From NCBI RefSeq assembly GCF_003852515.1, contig NZ_QAJK01000208.1:1-43166 (forward strand): a stretch of DNA of 43,166 bases, in the 5' to 3' direction. This DNA is from Variovorax sp. KBW07 (lineage in GTDB: Bacteria > Pseudomonadota > Gammaproteobacteria > Burkholderiales > Burkholderiaceae_C). Shown piece by piece: positions 27,986 through 38,470 of the stretch (positions within the stretch are counted from its first letter, which is position 1; each line of letters opens with the position of its first letter). Made by a program: the position numbers and the translations under genes. The notes beneath the pieces were generated by a model. That model saw only the letters and a program-made list of their open reading frames with translations, did not search any database and was not told where the DNA came from.

Positions 27986-29056
27986 TCAGGCCGTGCCCGA
28001 CTTGGCGCCGAAGCGGTAGATGCCGTCCTTGCCCAGTTCGCGCTTCACCTGGCCCGAGAACCACAGCAGGTGCAGGTGGGCCACGGTCTCGCCCATCGCG
28101 AAGGTGATCTGGTGCAGGTCGAGTTCGCGCTTGAACAGGATCGGCAGGCCCTCGGCCGCGCTCAGCGGGCGCGCCGTGCAGGCTTCGAGCAACTCGGCCA
28201 GCCGGTCGCGGTGGTGCTCCTGCAACTGGTCGACGCGGCGGTGGATGCCGGTGAACGGCTTGCCATGCGAGGGCAGGCCCAGCGTGTCGGCCGGCAGCGC
28301 CTTGAACTTGTCGATGCTGTCCAGGAACAGCCGCAGCGAATTGGCCTCGGGCTCGCCCGCGTGCACGCTCACGTTGGTCGAGATGCGCGGCAGCATCATG
28401 TCGCCGCCCAGCAGCAGCTTCGACTCGTCGCAGTACAGCGAGATGTGTTCCGGCGCATGGCCGTAGCCGCTGATGCATCGCCAGGCGCGGCCGCCGATCA
28501 TCACCGTGTCGCCGTCGAGCATGCGCACGTAGCTGTCGGGCACCGAGGGCACCATGTTGGCGTAGTAGTTGGTGCGCGCGCGGATCTTGCCCACGGCCTC
28601 GGGGTCGGTCATGCCGTGCGAGGCAAAGAACTTCGCCGCCTGCTCGCCGCCCGCCAGCGTGTCGCCGGCGGTGCTCAGCACGCGCGCCACGTGGTAGTCG
28701 GTCGAGCTGATCCACAGCGGCGCGTTCCAGCGCTTGCAAAGCCAGTCGGCCAGGCCGATGTGGTCGGGGTGCATGTGGGTGACGATCACGCGCAGGATGG
28801 GCAGGCCCTGCAGCTGCGTCTCGAACACCTGCTCCCATTGCGCGCGCGCTTCGTCGCGGGCAATGCAGCAGTCGACCACTGTCCAGCCGTCGACACCGCC
28901 CAGGGTGTCGCGCAGCAGCCAGAGGTTGATGTGGTCCAGCGCAAAGGGCAGCCGCATGCGTATCCAGCGGACGCCGGGTGCCACCTCCAGTGCGGTGCTG
29001 GGCTCGGGCAGGGTGTCGCCCAGGGGGTAGTGGAGTTCGCGTTCGAGGAGGTTCAT
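27986..29056 (-). CDS. MBL-fold metallo-hydrolase
   Basis: The 356-residue protein has the metallo-beta-lactamase motif THMHPDH at 93-99, then GHAPEHISLY, LLGGDMMLP and LPSHGKPF, the full set of metal ligands. A C-terminal helical domain (about 270-345) is of the type found in hydrolases near acyl-CoA metabolism genes. The substrate is unknown. It is the first gene of a minus-strand run with the LRR kinase, pseudouridine synthase and SDR. The ATG at 29056 lacks a Shine-Dalgarno sequence and lies only 7 nt from a perfect 20-bp palindrome, so the mRNA may be leaderless or very short-leadered. Confidence 0.9.
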   Translation of the reverse strand: MNLLERELHYPLGDTLPEPSTALEVAPGVRWIRMRLPFALDHINLWLLRDTLGGVDGWTVVDCCIARDEARAQWEQVFETQLQGLPILRVIVTHMHPDHIGLADWLCKRWNAPLWISSTDYHVARVLSTAGDTLAGGEQAAKFFASHGMTDPEAVGKIRARTNYYANMVPSVPDSYVRMLDGDTVMIGGRAWRCISGYGHAPEHISLYCDESKLLLGGDMMLPRISTNVSVHAGEPEANSLRLFLDSIDKFKALPADTLGLPSHGKPFTGIHRRVDQLQEHHRDRLAELLEACTARPLSAAEGLPILFKRELDLHQITFAMGETVAHLHLLWFSGQVKRELGKDGIYRFGAKSGTA

Positions 29057-29063
29057 GTAAGAT

Positions 29064-29083
29064 TGACGTTTACGTAAACGTCA
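29064..29083. promoter_or_regulatory. perfect 20-bp palindrome, candidate LiuR/MerR-type operator
   Basis: TGACGTTTAC followed by its reverse complement GTAAACGTCA forms a perfect 20-bp palindrome. It sits 7 bp upstream of the MBL hydrolase start and 101 bp upstream of the divergent MerR-type gene. Its ACGT..ACGT appearance resembles my recollection of sites bound by LiuR-type MerR regulators of branched-chain and fatty-acid breakdown. Chance occurrence of such a perfect 20-mer at this spot is very unlikely. Confidence 0.75.
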
Positions 29084-29184
29084 TGTGTGGATGGCATCAT
29101 TGTAGGGAGCGCGGCAAGAACCTGCTGTCGCCCCCGTAACGCCCCCTCCTGACCGCTTCCGAACCGAACCGGCCCCGCCGCCCC

Positions 29185-29583
29185 ATGTCCACGCAGACCT
29201 TCACCATCAGCCAGCTCGCGAAGGAGTTCGACCTCACGACGCGGGCCATCCGCTTCTACGAGGACATGGGCCTGCTCGCGCCCGAGCGGGCCGGCCTGCA
29301 GCGCATCTACAGCGCGCGCGACCGGGCGCGCCTGACGCTCACGCTGCGCGCCAAGCGCCTCGGCCTGAGCCTGACCGAGGCGAAAGACATCCTCGACATG
29401 TACGACAGCCCTCAGGACACGGTGCCGCAGTTGCAGAAGTTCCTGGGCGTGCTGGGCGCGCACCGGGCGCAGCTGGAGGCGCAACTGGCCGAATTGCAGG
29501 CCAATATCGCGGAAGTGCGCGCTCACGAAAAAAAGGGCCGCGCCACGCTGGCACGTGCCCAGAAGGCTGCCAAGGCGGCCTGA
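29185..29583 (+). CDS. MerR family transcriptional regulator, LiuR-like
   Basis: The 132-residue protein has the MerR winged helix (TISQLAKEFDLTTRAIRFYEDMGLL at about 6-30, then GLQRIYSARDRARL) and a coiled-coil tail (about 80-120, AQLEAQLAELQANIAEVRAHEKK). It lacks metal-binding cysteines. The sequence, especially RAIRFYEDMGLLAPERAG and LRAKRLGLSLTEAKDILDMYD, resembles LiuR regulators, which respond to acyl-CoA intermediates. It is divergent from the MBL hydrolase across a perfect palindrome. An acyl-CoA dehydrogenase and a thiolase lie further downstream in the window. Confidence 0.9.
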   Translation: MSTQTFTISQLAKEFDLTTRAIRFYEDMGLLAPERAGLQRIYSARDRARLTLTLRAKRLGLSLTEAKDILDMYDSPQDTVPQLQKFLGVLGAHRAQLEAQLAELQANIAEVRAHEKKGRATLARAQKAAKAA

Positions 29584-29663
29584 AACCCGTTTCAACCTGC
29601 TTCACCGCGCTTCAACCCGTTCTAGACCGCTCCCGGAACACGACTCACCGACAATAGGTTCCT

Positions 29664-30392
29664 ATGTCCGACAACCTCGATGACCTCTTTGCCCACAACC
29701 GTGCCTGGTCAGCACAGATGGAGCGCGACCGGCCTGGTTTCTTTACCGGCCTCGTCAAGCAGCAGACGCCGCGTTACATGTGGATCGGCTGTTCCGACAG
29801 CCGCGTGCCCGCCAACCAGATCACCGGCCTGGAGCCTGGTGAAGTGTTCGTGCACCGCAACGTTGCCAACATCGTGGTGCATTCCGACCTCAATGCGCTC
29901 TCCGCCATCCAGTTCGCGGTGGAGCACCTGAAGGTCGAGCACATCATGGTGGTCGGCCACTACGGCTGCGCCGGCGTCAAGGCCGCGCTCAGCGGCAAGC
30001 GCATCGGCCTGGCCGACAACTGGATCCGCCACATCCAGGACGTGCGCGACCGCCACAGCGTGATGCTCGACAGCCTGCCCGAAGACGTGCGTGTCGATGC
30101 CCTGTGCGAGCTCAACGTGGCCGAGCAGGTGGTCAACGTGGCCGTCAGCACCGTCATGGTCGATGCCTGGGGCCGCGGCCAGAAGGTCCGCATCCACGGC
30201 TGGACTTTCGGCGTGCACGACGGCCTGCTGCAAGACCTTGGCCTGAACGTCGATGGCGACAAGCCGCTCGACGCCATCTACAAGGCCGCGGTGCAGCGCA
30301 TCCGCTACAAATGGAGCAAGCCGCTGGGCCTGTCTCCCTCCGCGCAGGCAGGCGCGGACGGCACCGAACGTTCCGAAGACGCGGCGAAGTAA
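29664..30392 (+). CDS. can: beta-carbonic anhydrase
   Basis: The enzyme interconverts CO2 and bicarbonate. The 242-residue protein has the zinc ligands C43, D45 and R47 context in GCSDSR, and H99 with C102 in [17 protein letters not shown] is the conserved active-site segment that follows. The length and [18 protein letters not shown] match the proteobacterial Can subgroup. aceK follows 13 bp downstream, suggesting co-transcription with the glyoxylate-bypass control gene. The ribosome binding site is weak (AATAGG). Confidence 0.95.
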   Translation: MSDNLDDLFAHNRAWSAQMERDRPGFFTGLVKQQTPRYMWIGCSDSRVPANQITGLEPGEVFVHRNVANIVVHSDLNALSAIQFAVEHLKVEHIMVVGHYGCAGVKAALSGKRIGLADNWIRHIQDVRDRHSVMLDSLPEDVRVDALCELNVAEQVVNVAVSTVMVDAWGRGQKVRIHGWTFGVHDGLLQDLGLNVDGDKPLDAIYKAAVQRIRYKWSKPLGLSPSAQAGADGTERSEDAAK

Positions 30393-30405
30393 CCCGGCCG
30401 GGCCC

Positions 30406-32226
30406 ATGTTCCCGCAGCGCCTCGATTCGCCGCTGGCCTACGACATCGCCAAGGCGATGATCGATGGATTCAACCGGCACTACCGGTTGTTCCGCGCCGA
30501 ATCGGCCCGCGCCAAGCATCGTTTCGAAACCGCCGACTGGCACGGCCAGCAGCGGGCGCAGCGCGAGCGCATCGAGTTCTACGACCTGCGCGTGAACGAG
30601 GCCGTGGCCCGGCTCGAAAAAGAGTTCAGGGCCGGCGACCAGCCGATGGACGTGTGGCACCAGGTCAAGCTGCACTTCATCGGCCTCCTGGTGGACCACC
30701 ACCAGCCCGAGCTGGCCGAGAGCTTCTTCAACTCGGTCACCACCAAGATACTGCACCGGGCCTACTTCCAGAACGACTTCATCTTCGTTCGCCCGGCCAT
30801 CAGCACCGAGTACATCGAGCCGCGCGGCGCGCCCACCTATCGCCCGTACTACCCGGCGCCCGATACGCTGGCCGACACGCTCGAGCAGATGCTCGACGAC
30901 TTCGCGTTGCAGGGCAGCTATGCCAACAAGCGGCGCGATGCCGAGCGCGTGGCGAACGTCATCCTGAGCCGCTTCCACCAGGTCAAGCTGCGCGCCAACT
31001 TCCAGCTGCAGGTGCTGTCGGGGCTGTTCTTTCGCAACAAGGGCGCCTATGTGGTGGGCCGCATCCTGAACGGCTTCACCGAGATTCCGTTCTCGCTGCC
31101 CATCCTGCACGACAGCCACGGCAAGTTCTACATCGATGCCGCGTTGTTCGGCGAAGACGACCTGCAGATGCTGTTCAGCTTTGCGCGCGCCTACTTCATG
31201 GTCGACATGGAAGTGCCCTCGGCCTGCGTGCAGTTCTTGCGCTCGCTCATGCCGCGCAAGCCGCGCGCCGAGATCTACAACGCGCTGGGCCTGGCCAAGC
31301 AGGGCAAGACGCTGTTCTACCGCGACTTTCTCTCGCACCTGAACTACTCGAGCGACCGCTTCCGCATTGCGCCCGGCATCAAGGGCATGGTCATGCTGGT
31401 GTTCGACCTGCCGTCGTTTCCGTTCGTGTTCAAGGTCATCAAGGACTTCTATCCGCCGCAGAAAGACACCACGCGCGAGCAGATCAAGGGCAAGTACATG
31501 CTCGTGAAGCAGCACGACCGCGTGGGCCGCATGGCCGACACGCTGGAGTACAGCGACGTGGGTTTTCCGCTCGACCGCTTCGAGCCCGAACTCATCGAGG
31601 AAATCAAGAAGTTCGCGCCCAGCCAGCTGGAGATCGGCGACCGCGACGGCAACGGGGAAATGGAAGTCGTGGTCAAGCACGTCTACATCGAGCGCCGCAT
31701 GATCCCGCTCAACATCTACCTGCAGGAAGCCTTCGACACGTTGGCGCACCCCGAGAGCCCGGCCCATGCCAGGCGCGCGAAAGACCAGCTCGAACACGCG
31801 GTGGTCGAGTACGGCAACGCCATCAAGGACATGGTCGCCGCCAACATCTTTCCCGGCGACATGCTGTGGAAGAACTTCGGCGTCACGCGCGGCGGCAAGG
31901 TGGTGTTCTACGACTACGACGAGATCGAATACATCACCGACTGCAAGTTTCGCAAGGTGCCCACGCCGCGCAACGAAGAAGATGAAATGAGCGGCGAGGT
32001 CTGGTATTCGGTCGGCCCGAAGGACGTGTTTCCCGAAACCTTCGAGCCCTTCCTGCTCGGCAACAAGGACGTGCGCGAAGCCTTCATGGCGCACCACGCC
32101 GACCTGCTCGACGCTGCCTTCTGGCAGCACCACAAGGAACGCATCCAGGCAGGGCAGATGCTCGATGTGTTCCCGTACGAAGAGTCGCAGCGCTTCCAGC
32201 ACGAGGGGCACGCGACGCATTTCTGA
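30406..32226 (+). CDS. aceK: isocitrate dehydrogenase kinase/phosphatase
   Basis: AceK phosphorylates and dephosphorylates isocitrate dehydrogenase to direct carbon between the TCA cycle and the glyoxylate bypass. The 606-residue protein is family length. The ATP-binding region reads [26 protein letters not shown] at about 322-347, and the catalytic loop includes [30 protein letters not shown]. The start ATG at 30406 is taken because the frame upstream overlaps the carbonic anhydrase and lacks family features. Isocitrate lyase and malate synthase genes are not in the window. Confidence 0.97.
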   Translation: MFPQRLDSPLAYDIAKAMIDGFNRHYRLFRAESARAKHRFETADWHGQQRAQRERIEFYDLRVNEAVARLEKEFRAGDQPMDVWHQVKLHFIGLLVDHHQPELAESFFNSVTTKILHRAYFQNDFIFVRPAISTEYIEPRGAPTYRPYYPAPDTLADTLEQMLDDFALQGSYANKRRDAERVANVILSRFHQVKLRANFQLQVLSGLFFRNKGAYVVGRILNGFTEIPFSLPILHDSHGKFYIDAALFGEDDLQMLFSFARAYFMVDMEVPSACVQFLRSLMPRKPRAEIYNALGLAKQGKTLFYRDFLSHLNYSSDRFRIAPGIKGMVMLVFDLPSFPFVFKVIKDFYPPQKDTTREQIKGKYMLVKQHDRVGRMADTLEYSDVGFPLDRFEPELIEEIKKFAPSQLEIGDRDGNGEMEVVVKHVYIERRMIPLNIYLQEAFDTLAHPESPAHARRAKDQLEHAVVEYGNAIKDMVAANIFPGDMLWKNFGVTRGGKVVFYDYDEIEYITDCKFRKVPTPRNEEDEMSGEVWYSVGPKDVFPETFEPFLLGNKDVREAFMAHHADLLDAAFWQHHKERIQAGQMLDVFPYEESQRFQHEGHATHF

Positions 32227-32232
32227 CACTGG

Positions 32233-32250
32233 CCGCGGCACGCGCCGCGG
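32233..32250 (+). terminator. possible hairpin after aceK
   Basis: CCGCGGC (32233-32239) and GCCGCGG (32244-32250) form a perfect 7-bp stem with loop ACGC, six bases after the aceK stop. There is no immediate T-run (TCGACTGCTT follows), so it may be a pause or a Rho-assisted end rather than a full intrinsic terminator. Confidence 0.35.
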
Positions 32251-32304
32251 TCGACTGCTTCAACGTCAACGCTTTTTGCTTTCACATTCCAGAAGGAGAC
32301 CACC

Positions 32305-33489
32305 ATGTCCGAATCCATCGTCATCGTCGGCGCCGCCCGCACCCCCATGGGTGGCTTTCAAGGCGACTTTTCTTCCCTCTCCGCGCACGACCTGGGCGGT
32401 GCCGCCATCAAGGCCGCCGTCGAGCGCGCCGGCATTGCGCCGGACAGCGTGGGCGAAGTGCTGTTCGGCAACTGCCTGATGGCTGGCCAGGGCCAGGCGC
32501 CGGCGCGCCAGGCGGCCTACAAGGGTGGCCTGCCCGACAGCGCGGGCGCCGTCACGCTCAGCAAGATGTGCGGCTCGGCCATGAAGGCCGCGATGCTCGC
32601 GCACGACCTGCTGCTGGCCGGCACGCACGACGTGATCGTGGCGGGCGGCATGGAAAGCATGACCAACGCGCCCTACTTGATGCTCAAGGGCCGCGGCGGC
32701 TACCGCATGGGCCACGACCGCATCTTCGACCACATGATGCTCGACGGCCTCGAAGACGCCTACCAGCCGGGCCGCTCCATGGGCACCTTCGGTGAAGACT
32801 GCGCGGCCAAGTACAAGTTCACCCGCGAGCAGCAGGACGCCTTTGCCATTGCCAGCGTGCAGCGTGCCAAGGCCGCCACCGAATCGGGTGCGTTCAAGGA
32901 AGAGATCGTGCCCGTCACCGTGAAGGGCCGCAATGGCGACACCGTGGTCTCCATCGACGAAGGCCCGGGCAAGGTCAAGCTCGACAAGATCCCGACGCTC
33001 AAGCCCGCGTTCAAGAAGGAAAACGGCACCATCACCGCCGCATCGAGCTCGTCGATCAACGACGGCGCGGCCGCGCTGGTCATGATGACCGAGTCGCACG
33101 CCAAGAAGATCGGCGCCAAGCCCATCGCCCGCATCGTCGGCCATGCCACGCACGCGCAGCAGCCCGAGTGGTTCTCCACCGCGCCGGTTGGCGCCGTCGC
33201 CAAGCTGTTCAAGAAGACCGGCTGGACCGTCAAGGACGTCGACCTCTGGGAAGTGAACGAAGCCTTTGCCGTGGTGCCGATGGCGCTGATGCACGAGCTC
33301 GACGTGTCGCATGACATCGTCAACGTGAATGGCGGCGCCTGCGCGCTGGGCCACCCCATCGGCGCGAGCGGCGCGCGCATCATGGTCACGCTCATTCATG
33401 CGCTGAAGGCGCGCGGCAAGAAGCGCGGCGTGGCCACGCTGTGCATCGGCGGCGGCGAAGGCACCGCCGTGGCACTCGAATTGTTATAA
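32305..33489 (+). CDS. acetyl-CoA C-acyltransferase (thiolase)
   Basis: The 394-residue thiolase has the acyl-forming C89 (SKMCGSAM), H350 (GACALGHPIGASGAR) and C380 (LCIGGGEG). It cleaves beta-ketoacyl-CoA or condenses two acetyl-CoA. AGAAGGAGACCACC before the ATG is a strong ribosome binding site. It is not part of an operon with aceK, since a hairpin and 78 bp separate them. The intrinsic terminator directly after it marks a monocistronic unit. Whether the role is degradative (FadA, PhaA-like) cannot be settled from sequence. Confidence 0.95.
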   Translation: MSESIVIVGAARTPMGGFQGDFSSLSAHDLGGAAIKAAVERAGIAPDSVGEVLFGNCLMAGQGQAPARQAAYKGGLPDSAGAVTLSKMCGSAMKAAMLAHDLLLAGTHDVIVAGGMESMTNAPYLMLKGRGGYRMGHDRIFDHMMLDGLEDAYQPGRSMGTFGEDCAAKYKFTREQQDAFAIASVQRAKAATESGAFKEEIVPVTVKGRNGDTVVSIDEGPGKVKLDKIPTLKPAFKKENGTITAASSSSINDGAAALVMMTESHAKKIGAKPIARIVGHATHAQQPEWFSTAPVGAVAKLFKKTGWTVKDVDLWEVNEAFAVVPMALMHELDVSHDIVNVNGGACALGHPIGASGARIMVTLIHALKARGKKRGVATLCIGGGEGTAVALELL

Positions 33490-33502
33490 GAGCAACCGCT
33501 GG

Positions 33503-33536
33503 GAGCGCCCGAAGAAAGGGCGCTCACCGGCTTTTT
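33503..33536 (+). terminator. intrinsic terminator of the thiolase gene
   Basis: GAGCGCCC (33503-33510) and GGGCGCTC (33518-33525) form a perfect 8-bp stem with a 7-base loop (GAAGAAA), followed by ACCGGC and CTTTTT. It lies 13 bp after the stop codon. The U-run makes this a good Rho-independent terminator. Confidence 0.8.
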
Positions 33537-33580
33537 CATTCCGACAGACACTCAAAACAATGCGTAGAGCAGGAGATTTC

Positions 33581-34840
33581 ATGCGCCCATCCATCCACCG
33601 TACCGCCGTTACCGCAATCAGCGCCTTGCTGGCCACCGCCTTCCTGGCACCCGCCGCCAGCTGGGCGCAGAAGCGCGACAACGTGCTGTTCCAGGCTGCC
33701 ACCGACGAGCAGCCCGCGGTGATTAAGACGCTCGAAAAGCTCGTCAACATCGAAACCGGCACCGGTGACGCCGAAGGCATTGCCGCCGCGGGCGCGTACC
33801 TCGAAGGCGAACTCAAGAGCCTGGGCTTCACCGTCACGCGCAGCAAGTCGGCCGGCATCGTGGTGGGCGACAACATCGTGGGCAAGATCAAGGGCCGCGG
33901 CGGCAAGAACCTGCTGCTGATGGCGCACATGGACACCGTGTACCTGAAGGGCACGCTGGCCAAGGCGCCGTTCAAGATCGAAGGCGACAAGGCCTACGGC
34001 CCCGGCATTGCCGACGACAAGGGTGGCAACGCCGTCATCCTGCACACGCTCAAGCTGCTGAAAGACTACGGCGTTCGCGACTACGGCACCATCACCGTGC
34101 TGTTCAATACCGACGAAGAAAAAGGCTCCTTCGGATCGCGCGACCTGATCCAGGAAGAAGCCAAGCTGGCCGACTACGTTCTCTCGTTCGAGCCCACCAG
34201 CGCCGGCGACGAAAAGCTCTCGCTCGGCACTTCGGGCATTGCCTACGTGCAGGTCAACATCACCGGCAAGGCATCGCATGCGGGCGCCGCGCCCGAGTTG
34301 GGCGTGAACGCGCTGGTCGAAGCGTCCGACCTGGTGTTGCGCACCATGAGCATCGACGACAAGGCAAAGAACCTGCGCTTCAACTGGACCATTGCCAAGG
34401 CCGGCAACGTGTCGAACATCATTCCCGCCAGCGCCACGCTGAACGCCGACGTGCGCTATGCGCGCAACGAAGACTTCGACGCCGCCATGAAGACGCTGGA
34501 GGAACGCGCGCAGCAAAAGAAGCTGCCCGATGCCGACGTCAAGGTGCTCGTCACGCGCGGCCGCCCGGCCTTCAATGCCGGCGAAGGCGGCAAGAAGCTG
34601 GTCGACAAGGCCGTGGCTTTCTACAAGGAAGCCGGCGGCACGCTGGGCGTGGAAGAGCGCACCGGCGGCGGCACCGACGCGGCCTATGCCGCACTGTCGG
34701 GCAAGCCCGTGATCGAAAGCCTGGGCCTGCCGGGCTTCGGCTACCACAGCGACAAGGCCGAGTACGTGGACATCAGTGCCATTCCGCGCCGCCTGTACAT
34801 GGCCGCGCGCCTGATCATGGACCTCGGCGCAGGCAAGTAA
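33581..34840 (+). CDS. M20 family carboxypeptidase (glutamate carboxypeptidase-like), exported
   Basis: The 419-residue precursor has a signal peptide ending near ASWA-Q (cleavage after A29). The M20 metal ligands are H116 and D118 (LLMAHMDTV), D145 (GPGIADDKGGNA) and E180 area (NTDEEKGSFG), with a dimerisation lid VNITGKASHAGAAPELGVNA and GGGTDAAYAAL near the C-terminus. It resembles Pseudomonas carboxypeptidase G2, which removes glutamate from folates, but small-peptide or N-acyl amino acid substrates are equally possible. AGGAG precedes the ATG at 33581. The acyl-CoA dehydrogenase follows 29 bp later. Confidence 0.9.
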   Translation: MRPSIHRTAVTAISALLATAFLAPAASWAQKRDNVLFQAATDEQPAVIKTLEKLVNIETGTGDAEGIAAAGAYLEGELKSLGFTVTRSKSAGIVVGDNIVGKIKGRGGKNLLLMAHMDTVYLKGTLAKAPFKIEGDKAYGPGIADDKGGNAVILHTLKLLKDYGVRDYGTITVLFNTDEEKGSFGSRDLIQEEAKLADYVLSFEPTSAGDEKLSLGTSGIAYVQVNITGKASHAGAAPELGVNALVEASDLVLRTMSIDDKAKNLRFNWTIAKAGNVSNIIPASATLNADVRYARNEDFDAAMKTLEERAQQKKLPDADVKVLVTRGRPAFNAGEGGKKLVDKAVAFYKEAGGTLGVEERTGGGTDAAYAALSGKPVIESLGLPGFGYHSDKAEYVDISAIPRRLYMAARLIMDLGAGK

Positions 34841-34869
34841 ACACAAAGAAAAGAGACAGGAGACACGCC

Positions 34870-36000
34870 ATGCTGCTCACAGCCGACCAGGAAGCCATCC
34901 GCGACGCGGTGCGCGATTTTTCGCAAGCCGAGTTGTGGCCCAACGCCCCCAAGTGGGACCGCGAGCACAGCTTTCCGAAGGAGGCGCATCAGGGCCTCGC
35001 GGCGCTGGGTGCCTATGGCATCTGCGTGCCCGAGGAGCATGGCGGCGCGGGCCTGGACTACCTCACGCTCGCGCTGGTGCTGGAAGAAATCGCGGCCGGC
35101 GACGGCGGCACCAGCACCGCGATCAGCGTGACCAACTGCCCGGTCAACGCGATCCTCATGCGCTACGGCAACGCGCAGCAGAAAAAGAAATGGCTCGAGC
35201 CGCTGGCGCAGGGCCATATGCTCGGCGCCTTCTGCCTCACCGAGCCGCAGGCCGGCAGCGATGCATCGAGCCTGCGCACCACCGCGCGCAAGGACGGCGA
35301 CGGCTACGTGATCGATGGCGTGAAGCAGTTCATCACCAGCGGCAAGAACGGACAGGTGGCCATCGTCATCGCGGTCACCGACAAGGGCGCGGGCAAGCGC
35401 GGCATGAGCGCTTTCATCGTGCCGACCGACGCGCCCGGCTATGCAGCCACGCGGCTGGAAGACAAGCTGGGCCAGCACAGCAGCGACACCGCGCAGATCA
35501 ACTTCGACAACTGCCGCATCCCGGCCGAAAACCTGATCGGTGCCGAAGGCGAGGGCTACAAGATCGCGCTCGGCGCGCTCGAGGGCGGCCGCATCGGCAT
35601 TGCCGCACAGAGCGTGGGCATGGCGCGCAGCGCCTTCGACGTGGCACTGGCCTATGCCAAGGAACGCCAGGCTTTCGGCGGCGCCATCTTCGACCAGCAG
35701 GCCGTGGGCTTTCGGCTGGCCGAATGCGCGACGCAACTCGAAGCCGCGCGCCAGTTGATCTGGCACGCAGCGAGCCTGCGCGATGCCGGCCGGCCCTGCC
35801 TGAAGGAAGCGGCCATGGCCAAGCTGTTCGCCAGCGAAATGGCCGAGCGCGTGTGCAGCGCCGCCATCCAGACGCTGGGCGGCTACGGCTACGTGAACGA
35901 CTTTCCGCTGGAGCGCATCTACCGCGACGTGCGCGTGTGCCAGATCTACGAAGGCACGTCGGACATCCAGAAGCTCCTGATCCAGCGCGCGCTGGCGTGA
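34870..36000 (+). CDS. acyl-CoA dehydrogenase
   Basis: The 376-residue flavoenzyme has the FAD/substrate segments AFCLTEPQAGSDASS and KQFITSGKNG, ALEGGRIGIAAQSVG, and the catalytic glutamate E361 in CQIYEGTSDIQ. This placement is typical of short/branched-chain acyl-CoA dehydrogenases, which introduce the alpha,beta double bond and pass electrons to ETF. AGGAGA lies upstream of the ATG. It is 29 bp after the M20 peptidase, and its stop overlaps the next gene by 4 nt (GTGA). LiuR-type regulation is conceivable but no palindrome lies upstream. Confidence 0.93.
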   Translation: MLLTADQEAIRDAVRDFSQAELWPNAPKWDREHSFPKEAHQGLAALGAYGICVPEEHGGAGLDYLTLALVLEEIAAGDGGTSTAISVTNCPVNAILMRYGNAQQKKKWLEPLAQGHMLGAFCLTEPQAGSDASSLRTTARKDGDGYVIDGVKQFITSGKNGQVAIVIAVTDKGAGKRGMSAFIVPTDAPGYAATRLEDKLGQHSSDTAQINFDNCRIPAENLIGAEGEGYKIALGALEGGRIGIAAQSVGMARSAFDVALAYAKERQAFGGAIFDQQAVGFRLAECATQLEAARQLIWHAASLRDAGRPCLKEAAMAKLFASEMAERVCSAAIQTLGGYGYVNDFPLERIYRDVRVCQIYEGTSDIQKLLIQRALA

Positions 36001-36833
36001 GCGGCACGCACCGCCGGTTCCCGCGGGTGCGGACCGTCGCGGCGGTCCTGTTGCTCGCCTTGGCGGCCTGGGCGGTCGTCATCGAGCCGCGCTGGGTGGC
36101 GGCACGCGCCGAGCCGTTGGGCTCGGCCACGTGGACCGCGCCCGCGGGCCTGAAGGTCGCCGTCGCGGGCGACTGGCACCTCACCACGCGGTCGGCATGG
36201 CGCATCACCAGCGTCGACCGGGCCGCGGGCATTGTCGACCAGATCAACGCGGCGCAGCCCGATGTGATCCTGCTGCCGGGTGACTTCCTCGCAGGCTCGG
36301 GCGACGACGAAGCCTTGAGCATCGAGGAAATGGCCGCCGTGCTCGGCCGCCTCAAGGCACCGCAGGGCGTGTACGCCGTGCTGGGCAACCACGACTGGTG
36401 GCACGACGGCGAGCGCACGGCCAAGGCCCTGTCTGCGCAGGGCATCCATGTGCTGGAAAACGCCTCGGTGCGCCTGCCCGGCCATGACCTCTGGGTGGTC
36501 GGCATCGGCGACCATTCGACGGGCCATTCGCAGCCCGACAAGGCCCTGGCCGGCGTGCCGAAGGGCGCCGCCACGCTGGTGATGATGCACGACCCCTTCA
36601 GCTTCGCGACCATGCCGCGCACAGAGGGGCTGGTGGTGGCCTCGCACACGCACGGCGGGCAGGTCAGCGTGCCGGGCTATGGCGCGCTGCTGGTGCCCGG
36701 CGCCGCGCCGCGTGAATGGGCCTACGGCTGGATTGCCCACAAGGGCAAGCGCATGTACGTGACCAGCGGCCTGGGCGTGAGCATTCTCCCGGTGCGCTTC
36801 AACATGCGGCCCGAGTGGGTGATGTTCCAGTAG
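35997..36833 (+). CDS. membrane-anchored calcineurin-like metallophosphoesterase
   Basis: The 278-residue protein starts at GTG 35997, overlapping the acyl-CoA dehydrogenase stop. Residues about 12-30 are a hydrophobic segment (TVAAVLLLALAAWAVVI), so it is probably exported or anchored with the active domain in the periplasm. Metal-binding blocks are GDWHLTT, LPGDFL, LGNHDWWHD, MMHDPF and SHTHGGQVSVPGYG, as in YaeI-type phosphoesterases acting on lipid-linked or nucleotide substrates. The exact substrate is unknown. Confidence 0.88.
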   Translation: MSGTHRRFPRVRTVAAVLLLALAAWAVVIEPRWVAARAEPLGSATWTAPAGLKVAVAGDWHLTTRSAWRITSVDRAAGIVDQINAAQPDVILLPGDFLAGSGDDEALSIEEMAAVLGRLKAPQGVYAVLGNHDWWHDGERTAKALSAQGIHVLENASVRLPGHDLWVVGIGDHSTGHSQPDKALAGVPKGAATLVMMHDPFSFATMPRTEGLVVASHTHGGQVSVPGYGALLVPGAAPREWAYGWIAHKGKRMYVTSGLGVSILPVRFNMRPEWVMFQ

Positions 36834-36864
36834 GGGCGTCGTTCTTCTTCTGCTTCTTCTTTCG

Positions 36865-36884
36865 TGTCATCGGTTTCGATGACA
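36865..36884. repeat. perfect hairpin in the gap before the amidase gene
   Basis: TGTCATCG (36865-36872) and CGATGACA (36877-36884) form a perfect 8-bp stem with loop GTTT, 56 bp before the amidase ATG. No T-run follows on either strand, so it is not a canonical terminator. It could be an operator or a leader structure. Confidence 0.5.
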
Positions 36885-36939
36885 GACAGGACACGGCCGG
36901 CGGCGCAGCATGGCGATCTCTTCGTCGGAGGTCCTTGCC

Positions 36940-38460
<1,521 letters not shown>

Positions 38461-38470
38461 AAGTGATCGA

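Noticed and set aside
30154-32241. A 695-codon minus-strand frame opposite aceK
   Set aside because: No recognisable domain and fully overlaps aceK, which is certain.
36831-36845. TAGGGGCGTCGTTC occurring after the phosphoesterase stop and again near 43117
   Set aside because: A 14-bp exact match between two sites in 43 kb of GC-rich DNA is expected by chance a few times; no hairpin or other structure is shared.
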